Shown in pieces: positions 10,848 through 21,061 of a stretch of DNA of 64,000 nucleotides (position 1 is the stretch's first letter; each line of letters opens with the position of its first letter). Below the pieces are notes generated by a model. It was not told the DNA's origin. It saw only the letters and a list, made by a program, of their open reading frames with translations, and ran no database searches. Made by a program: the position numbers and the translations under genes. The stretch spans positions 2,153,739 to 2,217,738 of the forward strand of contig NW_020953950.1 in NCBI RefSeq assembly GCF_900497805.2, written 5' to 3'. This DNA is from Vombatus ursinus. Taxonomy: Eukaryota > Chordata > Mammalia > Diprotodontia > Vombatidae.

Positions 10848-11300
10848 AACTCAACAAGCATTTATTAAGCACCTACTGGGTGTCCTAGCACCTGTGCTAG
10901 GTTCTAGAATTTTTTTTTCTTTCTGGATCTGTGATTTCACCAGGGCAAGATGAGGAAACTCCTTCCATTGGTGCGAGTCCAGAAATGTTCTGCAACTGTT
11001 CTTAAATGGTTGGGGGAGGGAACAAGCATTTGTTAAGCACCTACTGGGTGTCAGGTACTGTGCTGAGAACTTTATAAATATATCATCCTCACAGCAATCC
11101 CAGAGGTAACATGATGTGCTTGGGGTCATCCAGCTAAGTGTGGATTACACAAAGGATTTAAACCCAGGGCTTCTTGACTTCAAGGTTGGCCCTCTACCCA
11201 CTACACTATGCTGCCTACAACGTACTTTTAATATAGAGATAAAAACAAAATGGCACCTTCCCTCAAGGAGTTTGCATTCTCGTGATATATTGGTACACAG
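10848..11300 (-). mobile_element. L2 3' end, interrupted
   Basis: 10,848-10,905 (agcatttattaagcacctac) and 11,225-11,300 (tccctcaaggagtttgcatt) are successive parts of an antisense L2 end. The DNA between holds a MIR at 11,015-11,222 and about 110 unassigned bases. Confidence 0.6.
11015..11222 (-). mobile_element. MIR, nearly full length
   Basis: Antisense MIR from tgttaagcacctactggg through cctcacagcaatcccagagg to ctacccactacactatgctg. The core is partly lost. Confidence 0.75.
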
Positions 11301-11397
11301 CTCATTTCTTAATCCTGAATCCTATTTTCCAATATTTTTCATTGTCCTCTCCTACATCCACATTCCCATTGAAATCACCAGTTAAATATTTCTGTGT

Positions 11398-11620
11398 CGA
11401 GGGCTCTGAACCATTTTGGGATCCAGGATCCCTTGGGCACTATTTGGTGAAGCCTAGGGCCTCCTTCTTGGCATCATGTTTTTAGATGCACAAAATAAAA
11501 GACATAGAAAATATACTAAGGAAACTAATAATAGAGAAGTAAAGATGTATCTTATTTCCCATCCAAATCCATGGACCTGCTGAAATCGAACCACAGAGCC
11601 CCAGTAAAGAACCCCTGGTC
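11398..11620 (+). mobile_element. hAT-type MITE, copy 1
   Basis: Starts near gggctctgaaccattttggg and ends ccagtaaagaacccctgg. Inner phrases (ggtgaagcctagggcc, tgcacaaaataaaagacata) match the copies at 16,880-17,470 and, in reverse, 60,403-60,655. Non-coding, old. Confidence 0.6.
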
Positions 11621-11669
11621 TATGCCAACTTAGTTGGTTGGTCTCCGTGATGTTCTGAAACAGAAATTC

Positions 11670-11760
11670 TCTGTCTCTTCATCCTAGAGCTATGTGACCC
11701 TGGGCAAGTTACTTAACTTCTCAGAGACTCAGGCAACTCTCTGAAGACTATGAAGGTAGA
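11670..11760 (+). mobile_element. marsupial MIR-like fragment
   Basis: tgtgaccctgggcaagttac followed by ggcaactctctgaagactat, an ending also seen in reverse near 61,590-61,670. 11,761-11,940 is unassigned. Confidence 0.6.
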
Positions 11761-11941
11761 GTAGGTGCTCATCTGCTTTGGTCTTCTGTCTGTGTGACAG
11801 ACATTGGCACACAAGGTGTAGGAAATCATGTGGTGCATTCTCTGCTCATCTTGTTCACGAGCGCTGTAAAACAAGATGACCCCATGTCCCAGGAGATGAT
11901 GCCCCTTGTTACCTTGAGGCAGGGGACAAAACCAACACTAG

Positions 11942-12118
11942 AGGCAATATGATGCAGTGGGAAGAGTATGCCCAGCTGACCTGAATCTGGGGTCGGCTAC
12001 TTACTACCAGCGAGACCTTGGCCAAGCCACTTAACCTCTCTAGGCCTGTTTCCCCTCTGTTAAAAAGAAAGGATTGGGCTAAAATCACCTCATAGGGCCA
12101 ATTCTAGCTTGAAATCTT
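11942..12118 (+). mobile_element. MIR3 SINE
   Basis: Sense copy: gcaatatgatgcagtggg, gaccttggccaagccactta, then ggattgggct...ctcatag ending. Confidence 0.7.
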
Positions 12119-12194
12119 TCACCCTTTTCTTGCCTCTCCAAGGAGAACCAGTTCCATTTAACAACAACATCCTCACAGGGACCCCAGGCTAAGA

Positions 12195-12360
12195 ACGTGT
12201 ATCTAGCCCAGCCCCATCATTTGACAGAGGAAGAAGTTGAGGCCCAGAGAAAGAGAACCATTCACTGTCATACACTAGGAAGTCGCAAAAGGCAAAACCT
12301 GAACCCAGATATTTGGACTCGAAGCCCAGTCCTTCTTTGACAGCCACATACTGTGTCCCC
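12195..12360 (-). mobile_element. MIR/MIR3 fragment
   Basis: Antisense: cccatcatttgacagagg, aagttgaggcccagagaaag, cctgaacccagatatttgga. Confidence 0.6.
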
Positions 12361-12945
12361 ATCCCGCATCCCCTCTTCACCAGACACCTCAGCCGACCAT
12401 CTCCCTGCCCCTGGAGGCCAGGAATATTACAGACATTTCTGTGAAACGTTCCAGAGATAAAAGCAGCAACAAAGATTCAACCATAATATCAAAACTACAG
12501 CAGAATGAGTTTCCATGGCAACCCAACTCCATTATTTCCAAATCCTGTGGCAAAGATCTAGCTGGAGATGGAGCTGAAGAGGGGCATGAAGCTTGCCTCC
12601 CCAGCACCACAGCTGATGAGAGCACACATCCTCAAAGGCAGTAGGATTTTTGTTTCCTTTTCTTGAAAATAAAACGTGACCCAAGCAGCAATGCCCTCCC
12701 CCCCCCCGCGGGTTTCCATGACAGATGGCCAATCTCCATCTCCACAGCTGTGTTGTTATTTTCCTCTGCAATGCCCTGTCTTAGCATTCTTCATCCAGAT
12801 AGTTCTCATCATTCTCTAGGAATGAGCTCGTGAATCCTCCTAACAAGCAATGGAAATGAAAATTATTTACTCTGGATTTCCTGCCTGCCCCACGGGTAGA
12901 TTCTCTGCATTCTGTGGCTGTTGAATGTCATTATAATTAGACTTA
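12361..12945. other. repeat-free island with RFX-type motif
   Basis: No repeat or exon seen. It holds a full X-box at 12,509-12,522, a ten-C run at 12,698-12,707, and a half X-box (gtttccatg) close to a CCAAT word near 12,712-12,733. A regulatory element is a reasonable guess, not shown. Confidence 0.4.
12509..12522. promoter_or_regulatory. X-box motif (RFX factor site)
   Basis: GTTTCCATGGCAAC matches the palindromic RFX consensus GTTNCCATGGNAAC at all defined bases. RFX proteins use such sites at ciliary and MHC class II genes. No promoter is visible nearby, so an enhancer site or chance match are both open. Confidence 0.5.
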
Positions 12946-13365
12946 GAAAGAGTCAGAGCAGGAAGAGACTGCAGAAATGATCTAATCTGAGCTGTGCATT
13001 TGATGGTGGAGGAGATTTGTCCAGGGACAGAGAGGACTAACCAGCAGCAGAATAAAGTCTAGACCCCACATTGTTATTCAGTCATTTTTCAGTTGTGTCT
13101 GACTCTTCAAGATCCTATTTAGGGTTTTCTTGGCAAAGATACTAGACTATCTTGCCTCTTCCTTCTCCAGCTCGTTTCATAGATGAGAAAACTGAGGCAA
13201 AGAGGGTGAAGTGACTTACCCAGGGTCACACAGTTAGAAAGTGTCTGAGGCCACATTTGAAGTCAGGTCTTCCTGACTCCCGGCCCAATGCTCTATGCAC
13301 TATGTAATCACCTCACTGCCCAGATCCCACATTGTCTGATTCTAAATCCAGTGATTTTTAGGGTG
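12946..13365 (-). mobile_element. MIR3, split by MAR1
   Basis: 12,946-13,074 (aagagtcagagcaggaaga ... gtctagacc) and 13,322-13,365 (attctaaatccagtga) are the two parts of an antisense MIR3. Confidence 0.65.
13075..13321 (-). mobile_element. MAR1 SINE with TSD
   Basis: Antisense MAR1: tail (cagtcatttttcagttgtg), ggttttcttggcaaagat, core, head to ctcactgcc. TSD agaccccacattgt at 13,061-13,074 and agatcccacattgt at 13,322-13,335, one mismatch in 14. Confidence 0.9.
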
Positions 13366-13409
13366 TATATTTTGGATGAAATACACCATCCAAAAATATA
13401 AGAAGTCTA

Positions 13410-13480
13410 TAAAATGAAGGGCAGCATGGTATAGCAGATGACCTTGGAGTCAAGAAGACCCAAAACAGTTGACCCTTAAA
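13410..13480 (+). mobile_element. MIR 5' part
   Basis: gggcagcatggtatagcaga and accttggagtcaagaagacc are a MIR head; the core is absent. Confidence 0.5.
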
Positions 13481-13504
13481 AAGTTCTTTTTCCTCTGTGT
13501 CTGA

Positions 13505-13742
13505 AGGCAGCTAGAAGGCACGGTGGATAGAGTACTGGGCCTGGAATCAGGAAGATCTGCTATCAAATGCTTCCTAGCCATGTAACTCTGTGTGAGTCAT
13601 TTAAACGCTATCTGCTTCAGTTTCCCCGACTATAAAATGGGGATAATAAAATCACGGGGTTAATGTGAGGATGCAATATTTTTAAAGTGTTTAACACTGT
13701 ACCTGGCAGAGTAGGGGCCTAATAAATGCTTGTTTCCTCCCT
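13505..13742 (+). mobile_element. THER1/MIR SINE, full length
   Basis: Head (agctagaaggcacggtgg), diverged core, ggataataaaatcacgggg and the end cctaataaatgcttgtttcc, the L2-like terminus of THER1. Confidence 0.8.
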
Positions 13743-13865
13743 GCCCCCACTTAAGCTCTCAGTGCCTCAGGCAGAGCTTGAAGACTATGAGATACAAAAC
13801 ACTGTTGAGTTACATCAGTGGAGGGATGTCCCCAAACCAGGAGTCCTCACCCTTATAACTAGATC

Positions 13866-14040
13866 ATGTGGTCAATAGGACACTGGACTTGGAGTCAGAA
13901 AGACCTGAGTTTGAATCGTGCTTAATAGCTGTGTGACCCGGGGTACTGCTCTGTGCCTCAGTTTTCTCATCTGTAAAGTGAGACAGTTGAACTCTATGAC
14001 TCCTAAGGGGTCTTCCAGAACAAAATCTCTGATTCTACAA
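13866..14040 (+). mobile_element. MIR3 SINE
   Basis: ggacttggagtcagaaagac, agctgtgtgacccggggt and the ggtcttccagaacaaaatct ending. 14,041-14,340 is unassigned. Confidence 0.75.
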
Positions 14041-14344
14041 GCCACACATTGAAGAATCACAGGTTTGGGCCCAAAATAAGGAAAAGAAATATGAACCCAA
14101 TAAGTCAAAACTTCAAGGGATTCATGATATCCTCTAGGTAGGCAGTCCCTCCACCAGTGTTGATTACAACCCATCCATCCATACCATCTCATATGCCATG
14201 CCCATTCTTACTCTTAATCTTTTGTTAATCTTGTTGTAGCTCATATGCCTGATACACTGGAAGCATTCCTGTGCTTTTTTCTAATGTGCTAAAGTTACCA
14301 GCACAACACTTGGGCTGTCCATCCATTACAGCTAATGTCAAGGG

Positions 14345-14560
14345 ACGGGCTTGGAATAAGCTGAGATCTGGGTTCAAATCCTGCCACTATTGTTTACTAG
14401 TTGGGTGACCCTGGACAGGTCGCTTCATCAGCTGCTCACACGTAGCCTCAATTTCTACATATGGAAAATGAAGATAATAAGAGCACCCATGGAACAAGAC
14501 TGGTGTGCAGATCCAACTTAATAACCTATATAATGTGTCACAGGCAAAGTTCTATCTATC
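14345..14560 (+). mobile_element. MIR SINE
   Basis: gatctgggttcaaatcctgc, gggtgaccctggacaggtcg, aatgaagataataagagc, in MIR order, diverged at the end. Confidence 0.65.
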
Positions 14561-14734
14561 CCAGTCAACTTCTGGCTGTATAGCTAGTCTGCATCCTTCT
14601 CTGGCAATCAAGGAAACAGATTTTTTTTAAAAAAGCAATTGACATTGCACAGTTCATCTGAGAAGTAAGAGCTATGTTGAGTTGGAAAACCTACGCTCTA
14701 ATTCTCACCATTTCACGGACCCACCATCAGCCAA

Positions 14735-14960
14735 ACCAGGAACAATGGGTAGATCAGTTACAAAGAGGTCAACATAGGCTTAAGGTCAGGAAATTCTTAC
14801 TAATGACTGAAGCTGTCCCAAAGTGGAATGTGCCTCCTAAAGTGCTGGTGGGCATCCCCCTCTTTAGCAGTCTTCAAGTGGAATCTGAATGATTCTTGCT
14901 GGATACCTTATTTGTGCACTAGATTAGGCTGTTACCGAGATCCCTTACAACTCTCGGTTT
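14735..14960 (+). mobile_element. CR1/L3 LINE 3' end
   Basis: caggaaattcttactaatga, gctgtcccaaagtggaatg, agtcttcaagtggaatctga and gatcccttacaactctcgg follow the CR1/L3 3' UTR order. Confidence 0.75.
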
Positions 14961-14989
14961 TGGTAATCTTTCGATAAATGCAAATGGTG

Positions 14990-15235
14990 AAGTCAGTAGG
15001 GGGATGGTTGGAGTTAGAAGATCTAGATTCAAAACCTACCTCCAAAATTCACTAGCTATTTAACCCTAAGCAAGTTACTTAACCTCGGCCTGCCTCGACT
15101 TCTTCATCTGTAAAATGAAAATAATAATGACATCTACGTCCCAGAATTATTGTGAGGATTGAGTGAGATAATATTTGTAAAGTTCTTTGCAAACCTTAAA
15201 GTACTATAAAAATGTAAATTGTTGTTGTTGTTAGA
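14990..15235 (+). mobile_element. THER1 SINE
   Basis: Core (aagcaagttacttaacctc), agaattattgtgaggattga, tttgcaaaccttaaagtact and a (TTG)n tail. Confidence 0.8.
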
Positions 15236-15261
15236 TGCCAGTAGACTTGAAAATCCTCAGG

Positions 15262-15440
15262 TGTTGTGTGGTATAGTAGGAAGAACACTGGATTTGGAAC
15301 CAGAAAGTTCGAGTTCTAGTCTCTATGTGCCCTTGAACAAGTCATGTGACCTCTTTGGGCCTGTTTCCTCCTCTTATAAAGGGATGTTGAACTAGATAAT
15401 CTCTGCCTTCCCTCCTTCTAAACCAGTGACCCTATGAGCT
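15262..15440 (+). mobile_element. MIR3 SINE
   Basis: tgtggtatagtaggaagaac, cttgaacaagtcatgtgacc, ggatgttgaactagataatc. Confidence 0.7.
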
Positions 15441-15617
15441 TCATTAAGGGTAGAAGAAAGGGTAGAGGTTAAGCCTCAGAAGAACATTTTGGCTTTAATG
15501 ATAAATGTTTTTGATGTTAAGTCAAAAGTAGGGACTGGCTATGATAAATCAGATAGAGACCTCATCATGCTGTCCATATCCTAAAGGAAAGAATGTTGGG
15601 GCAGAGGCTTGGCCCTG

Positions 15618-15750
15618 GTGAGGCAGCATGGTGTAGTACATTAGACTGAGGACAGGGCTTGGAGTTGGAAGGATCTAGGTTTGAAGACACCTGATTCCTC
15701 TGGTCCTCAGGATCCCGCTCTGTGAAATAAGGTCTTAGCTGAGATGGCAA
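15618..15750 (+). mobile_element. MIR fragment
   Basis: ggcagcatggtgtagtacat and gcttggagttggaaggatct are a MIR head; the rest is badly eroded. Confidence 0.5.
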
Positions 15751-16354
15751 GGGTACCCTGGAAATAGACATCAGGAACTCTACCCCTATCCAGGAGGGCA
15801 GGAATAATAGGTCTTTAAATCAGTTTTGTTCTACTGTCTTTTGGAATACTGTCATCGGATCAGCCCCAATCTTGTGTGACTCGCAGTAGGGCATGTGAAA
15901 GAGTTGGAAAACAGGTAACAGGTAAGGTTCCAAGAAGCTTGTCCTACCTTGGATGTAATGACACAGGTCTTCCCCAGAGTGACTGTGTGTGGCTTTGGCT
16001 GCTATATCTTCATGAGATATGGCACTTCCCTGAGAATCAAGACCAGTCCCTATGCTGTTTGGGAAGTGGGACACAGAATACGACCTACGAAGGGTTTTCT
16101 GAGTCATGACGGTGTGACTTGCCAATTCAGCCTCAGAGTGATGCATCTAATCCTTCATGGCAAACTCCAAGGAAAACTGTCTCAAGCTGGGCCTCTATGG
16201 GACAAACCATGGCAAAAGGGTGCAACCCCAAGCAATTCCCTAGGGGACTTTATTTTGGGATCAGAACCCTTGCCCATACATATGACATTACAAAATACAA
16301 CCCAGAGAAAAGAGCCGGTCAATGTTGGATGCCATTCAGGAACTGGTGGTGTTC
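15751..16354. other. unassigned, spans a 161-codon open frame
   Basis: The plus-strand frame 15,949-16,434 has no recognisable domain, no upstream context, and runs on into a CR1/L3 element after 16,355, with a competing minus-strand frame of 108 codons. I treat it as chance. Confidence 0.4.
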
Positions 16355-16865
16355 AAGTAAAAAAGAGAAAATTTAGAGGTGGCATGATCTCTGTGTTCAA
16401 ATATTCAAAGGACTGTCTTGTGGAAGAAGGATGAGCTTTGTTCCCCTTATTCTATGAGGGCAGAACTGGGGAGCAAAAAGTTGCAAAGAGGAAAATTGAG
16501 GCTTGGTGGCAGTTACAACTTCCTAAAACTTTTTTGTTATTGTTTTTCCAATCATGCCCAACTCTTCATGACCCCATTTGGGGTTTTCTTGGCAAAGATA
16601 CTGGAGTGATTTGCCATTTCCTTCTCTAGCTCATTTCTTCCAGATGAGGAAACTGAGGCACACAAGGTTAAGTGACATGCCCAGGGTCACATAGCCAGTA
16701 AGTGTCTGAGGTTGGATTTGAACTCAGGTCTTCCTGACTCCAGGCTTAGCACTCTATCCACTGTGCCACGGAGCTGCCCCTCCTAAAACTAAGACCTATC
16801 CAAAAGGGCTGTCTTGGGAGAGAACGAGTTTCCCCTCACTTGCTGGGGATTCTGAAAGTCAAGGG
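16355..16865 (+). mobile_element. CR1/L3 3' end, split by MAR1
   Basis: 16,370-16,520 (ggcatgatctctgtgttcaa, agttgcaaagaggaaaattg) continues at 16,791-16,865 (tatccaaaagggctgtcttg). Confidence 0.75.
16531..16780 (-). mobile_element. MAR1 SINE with perfect TSD
   Basis: Antisense MAR1 from ttttttgttattg to gagctgcccc. TSD tcctaaaact at 16,521-16,530 and 16,781-16,790, identical. The host CR1/L3 reads through when it is removed. Confidence 0.92.
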
Positions 16866-16942
16866 TCTTTATTATTTTTTTTGTTTCACAGAGTCCTTTG
16901 GTAGCGTCTAAGGAAGCCTATAGACCACTTCTTAGAATCACA

Positions 16943-17093
16943 TTTTTTTTTTATTTTTAGGCAATTGGAGTTAAGTGACTTGCCAGGGTCACACAGCTAG
17001 TAAGTGTCAAGTGTTTAGTCTGAGGCAGTATTTGAATTCAGTTCTCCTGACTTCAGGGCCAGTGCTCTATCCACTGCGCCACCTAGCTGCCCC
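16943..17093 (-). mobile_element. short SINE1/WSINE with TSD
   Basis: T-rich left end, then the antisense core and head ending acctagctgcccc. No BovB-like tail, unlike MAR1. TSD agaatcaca at 16,934-16,942 and agaatcata at 17,094-17,102. Confidence 0.88.
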
Positions 17094-17160
17094 AGAATCA
17101 TATTTTTAAATGCATATAATAAGAAACCAATTATATTGAAATACAATTATCAACCTACTA

Positions 17161-17414
17161 GACGTAGCTAGATGGTACAGTAGATAGAGCACTGGGCATG
17201 GAGACAGGAAGACCTGCATTCAAATCCAACCTCAGACACTTACCACCTGTGTGACCCTGGGCAAGTCACTTAACTCTGTTTTCCTCAGTTCCCTCATCTG
17301 AAAAAATGAGCTGAAAAAGGAAACAGCAAAGTACTCCAGTATCTTTGCCAAAAAATCCCAAATGAGGTCACAAAAAGTCATACATCACTGAAAACTGACT
17401 GAATAACAACAAAA
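17161..17414 (+). mobile_element. MAR1 SINE with TSD
   Basis: Head gtagctagatggtacagtag to tail tcacaaaaagtcatacatc and actgaataacaac. TSD aacctacta at 17,152-17,160 and aacttacta at 17,415-17,423. Confidence 0.88.
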
Positions 17415-17487
17415 AACTTACTAAGAAAAAAAGAGAGAGAGAGTTCACTGACCCCAGGTTTAGAATCCTTGATAAAAAGGGAATTTC

Positions 17488-17575
17488 TGTTCAAGGTATA
17501 GTTTGGGTTAGATGGCCTCTGGGTCCCTTCCAGCTCAATGATATTGAGATTCTGGGATTCTGCAAATTGCTTGTT
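17488..17575 (+). mobile_element. MIR3 or CR1/L3 terminal fragment
   Basis: gggttagatggcctctgggt and ttccagctcaatgatattg, the shared MIR3/L3 ending. Confidence 0.55.
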
Positions 17576-18620
17576 CATCTTAGATGTACAATACCCAATG
17601 AGGTCAGGATATTCAATGGTCGTGGCAGCATTGATATACATTAAGTCAGTTCCTGCTTCCAAGAAGCTAATCTCATGGGGGTGGAAGTAGAGGGCTTTGA
17701 TTTATATCTAAGGGGAAAAGGGAAGTTGGAACCAATTTCATTTGGGCCATATCACTTCCATTTTGTTTTTCCTCTTTCCCGTAGTTGCTGAATACCTGCC
17801 TCATCGATGAGACTACAGTTTGCACTACAAAGTAGTAAGGGGAACCCATCCATCTGGGAGGGAGCACTCTGACTTCCAGAAGGGGAAAAATGAAGATAAG
17901 AAAAGGGGGAAGATGAAACACGGGGTCTCTGAACAAAACAAATAATTTTATTAGCAGCCATCATGGGCCCTTCTGTTGTATTTTGGTTGCGTATTTCTCT
18001 TTTTTTTTTCTGAAACCCAAACAGCCATAATTATAAGTTAACTGTCTGACAAGACAACTGACTGCAGACCTGTGAAAAGCAATTATTCTGACATTGATTA
18101 CTTTCTACGCGGGAGCCCAGGATGGTAATTGCAGATCGCTGGAAGCCACCACAAGCCTGCTTCAAGGATGATGGGATCCCAGCTCTGCTGGAGTTAATTA
18201 ATGGGTGCTGGGTAGGGAGGAGGGAGAAGAGAAGGGTAAAGCCAATATCCAGCTTAACATACAAATTAATTGACACAAAGTCAGTTAATATGTTTAATTT
18301 AAATGTTATTAATTTACCAAACAGGGAAACAGGCACAGGGGTTAGGGAGGTGCCGAGTTAGCAGGGAGCTAGGGGGGGATGTCATCCAGTTACCATAGCA
18401 ACCTGCTCATTAAACTTCCAGGGGAAGCTAGAGGCTTGCATGAAGCTGGGGAGGAGTGGGCCGGTAAGATGCCAAACATCAGGCTGACAAGGAGGTATCT
18501 CAGCTGGAGCCAAGCAATGATACAGTATCTGGTCTGTGCAGGACTTGGGGAGCTAGATTCAGAAGAGGCTGTTTATCCATGGATGACATGGAATCCATCC
18601 TACAGTAGAGAAAATGCATG
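17576..18620. other. repeat-free island, candidate conserved non-coding DNA
   Basis: More than 1 kb without a repeat I can name. 17,960-18,480 is dense in homeodomain-type words (ataattataagttaac, gttaattaatggg, aattaattgacac, attaatttacc) and holds an X-box-like site at 18,389-18,402. Open frames here overlap on both strands and are not convincing. Confidence 0.4.
18389..18402. promoter_or_regulatory. X-box-like motif
   Basis: GTTACCATAGCAAC differs from the RFX consensus GTTNCCATGGNAAC at one base. Seen together with the TAAT-rich stretch just upstream. Confidence 0.4.
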
Positions 18621-18771
18621 ATCTTGGACCCAAAGAAATGGCTTTTAGGGTAAAAATGTATTCTTGTGAGTGAAAGGGAACAGAGGTTGTTTTTAGGATG
18701 GTGAGTAACACGGCTCAGATAAAAGAGTGCTTGATTTGGTATCAGACGACTTAATAGAAAGTCTGTGCCAC

Positions 18772-18895
18772 TAACTACTTCTAGAATGTAAGCTTCTTGA
18801 AGGCAAGGGTTATTGTGTGTTTTCTTTTGTTTTCTTTTTTGATCTAAGTATCCCCAAAGGTCTCTTCCAGCTCTAAATCTCAGGATCACAGGGGA
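18772..18895 (+). mobile_element. L2 end fragment plus MIR3 tail
   Basis: ctagaatgtaagcttcttga and aggcaagggttattgtgtg are L2; caaaggtctcttccagctct at about 18,855 is the MIR3 end. Confidence 0.6.
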
Positions 18896-18911
18896 GATGC
18901 TTTTTATTTTT

Positions 18912-19430
18912 TTGATGAGAACAATCAACCATTCAAAATTTCCATACCCTTTGTCCTAGTGATTCCACTGCTAAGCATATATGTCAAGGGCATCGCCGAC
19001 AAAAAGAAATGCCCCATACACATCAAAATATTGACAGCAGCACTTTTTGTAGGGGCAAAGAACAGGAAACAGAGCAGATGTCCATCAATTGGGGAATTGC
19101 TAAACAAATCATGACACATGAATGTAATGGAATATCCGGTACTATAAGAAATTTTAAGTGATGAAATCAAAGAAGCATGGAGACACTTACATGAATGAAT
19201 GCAAAACAAGGGAAACAAAGCCAAAAAAAACAAAACACAATAATAAATGGAAAGAAAAAAATGATTACCTAACAGCTAATGATGAATGCTGCAAAATTAT
19301 GAAGAAATAAGAAGAGATATGAAAGATACCTCCCCCCTCAATCCTTGCAGAGGTGTGAAGAAATAAGGGAGGTGAGGTCCACAGATGTAAAATATTGCAT
19401 ATAACATCATTTTCCCCCAGTATATTGATT
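18912..19430 (+). mobile_element. L1 3' end
   Basis: cataccctttgtcctagtga encodes the L1 ORF2 C-terminal PFVLV-type motif; aaacagagcagatgtccatc and the 3' UTR follow. Confidence 0.75.
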
Positions 19431-19439
19431 GGTTTTTAC

Positions 19440-19632
19440 TGATTCTTGCCTCTTTTTATATCTCTAGCACTTAGTATACTGCCTGGCACATATTAGGTAC
19501 TTAATAAATGCTTGTTAATTGACTCACTGACTAGTCACTGTCTTAATATTTCAAGTCAAACCAACAAACATTTATTAAGTGTCTACTGCATGCCAGGTAC
19601 TATGTGAGGAAATAGTGTACAGTATTTTGGAA
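19440..19632. mobile_element. L2 ends in opposite orientation
   Basis: 19,440-19,530 is a sense L2 end (gcctggcacatattaggtac, aataaatgcttgttaattga). 19,555-19,632 is an antisense L2 end (aacatttattaagtgtctac). 19,633-19,888 after them is unassigned. Confidence 0.7.
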
Positions 19633-19888
19633 ATGGAAAGGATCTGCTTTTAGAGACCATGGAAGGTTATAAAGAAGGTATAAGTATATGGGGACTGGCA
19701 GTTTCTGAATCTCAGCATAAGAAGGGATCTTCTGGGGCCAAGCAGAAAAGTCCAATCTCTCTTTCATAGATTAGCCCTTCAAAGACTTGACTATAATCTT
19801 GATGAAGTCTTCAGATTCAACATCTCTGGTCTTCGAGAGACTATTTTATTTATGATTAATGACTAAATCTTCTATTCTGAAGCTACAA

Positions 19889-20240
19889 AAGCAATTGTGT
19901 ACAAAGTATAATGGAAGCTCTTTGAGGTCAGGACTGATCAGAATTCATTTCTTCCATCAGAGAATCTCTTACCTTCTTCCAAAGCATAGCTCAAGCACCA
20001 CCTCCCATGAAAGACTTTTCAGATCTCTTCTGTTGTTAAAAGTTCTCTTAGAATTACATTGAATAACTTCCTATACACTTTGTGTTTATTTATCTGTATG
20101 CATGTTGGAACACCTCAAAAGAATGTAAACTGCTTGGGGGCAGGGATTATTCCTCTTTTGTCTTTGTATCTCCAGCACCTAGCATACTGGCATGTAATTT
20201 TAAAAAATGCATAAATCCTTGTTGAGTTGAAAAGCAGCAA
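19889..20240 (+). mobile_element. L2 3' end
   Basis: agcatagctcaagcaccacc, aatgtaaactgcttgggggc, tctttgtatctccagcacct and aaatccttgttgagttga are in L2 order. Confidence 0.75.
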
Positions 20241-20289
20241 GAATCAAGCAATGTTCCTAGATTTCGGGCCACAGAACAACAAGAATTTA

Positions 20290-20872
20290 CCTCTAAAAAA
20301 AACCGTCTCACCTGGAAAGACTTAAATGAACTGATGCAAAATGAAGTGAGCAGTGTCAGGAGAACATTGTACACAGCAACCACAATATTATAGCAATGAT
20401 CAACTGTGGAAGACTTAGCTACTCTAATCAATACAATGATCCCAGGCAATTCCAAAAGACTCACAAAGAAAATGCTCTCAGGGGCAGCAAGGTGGCTCAG
20501 TGGATGGAGCACCAGCCCTGAAGTCAGGAGGACCTGAGTTCAAATCCAGCCTCAGACCAAACACTTGACACTTACTAGCTGTGTGACCCTGGGCTAGTCA
20601 CGTAACCCCAATTGACTAAAAAAAAAATGCTCGCTATACCCAGAGAGAGAACAAATGAACTTTGCGTACATAATGAAGCATATTTTCCCCACTTTCTCTT
20701 TTTTTCTTTGTAACATGGCTAATATAGAAATATATTTTTGCACAACTTTACTTGTATAATTTATATCACAGTGTTTGCCTTCTCAATGGGTAGGGAAGGG
20801 ACTGGAGGAAGGAGAGAATTGGGAACTCAAAAATTTTTTTAAATGAATGTTAAGATAAATAAAGTATAACTA
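20290..20872 (+). mobile_element. L1 3' end, split by a SINE
   Basis: 20,300-20,479 (actgatgcaaaatgaagtga, gtacacagcaaccacaatat) continues at 20,624-20,872 with the 3' UTR (taacatggctaatatagaaa, ttgccttctcaatgggtagg). Confidence 0.82.
20480..20623 (+). mobile_element. short SINE1/WSINE with TSD
   Basis: ggggcagcaaggtggctcag to aattgactaaaaa. TSD aaaatgctctc at 20,469-20,479 and aaaatgctcgc at 20,624-20,634. Well preserved, so fairly young. 20,880-21,060 after the L1 is unassigned. Confidence 0.9.
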
Positions 20873-21061
20873 TTCCAAAAAGAAAGGCAGAAACTCTACC
20901 ATTTGCCCTAAATGCCCTTATTTCCTTATTTTGAACCATTAGAAAGACCTCATTGGGTCTGATAGTAATTGATCTATCCAGGCCAGTATTCTGTTTCTGA
21001 CATTATCACCAAGGGATAGCCTATGGGAGAGAATAGTTAATAACTCAATTCAAGAACACAG

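Larger units (their letters stand above)
16880..17470 (+). mobile_element. hAT-type MITE, copy 2, carrying two SINEs
   Basis: Pieces at 16,880-16,942, 17,094-17,160 and 17,415-17,470 read together as one element: aagcctatagaccacttctt, aaatgcatataataagaaac, cactgaccccaggtttagaa. The left end is eroded. Confidence 0.65.

Noticed and set aside
12698-12712. C-run with cccgcggg as a possible CpG island or promoter
   Set aside because: Too short; surrounding DNA is poor in CpG.
13872-14192. 106-codon minus-strand open frame
   Set aside because: Most of it is antisense to a MIR3; the rest has no domain.
15949-16434. 161-codon plus-strand open frame, the longest
   Set aside because: No domain, no signal peptide, overlaps a 108-codon frame on the other strand, and its last part lies in a CR1/L3 element.
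18500-18928. 142-codon minus-strand open frame
   Set aside because: Runs over an L2 end and a MIR3 tail; no domain.
20147-20512. 121-codon minus-strand open frame
   Set aside because: Antisense to an L1 3' end and an L2 end.
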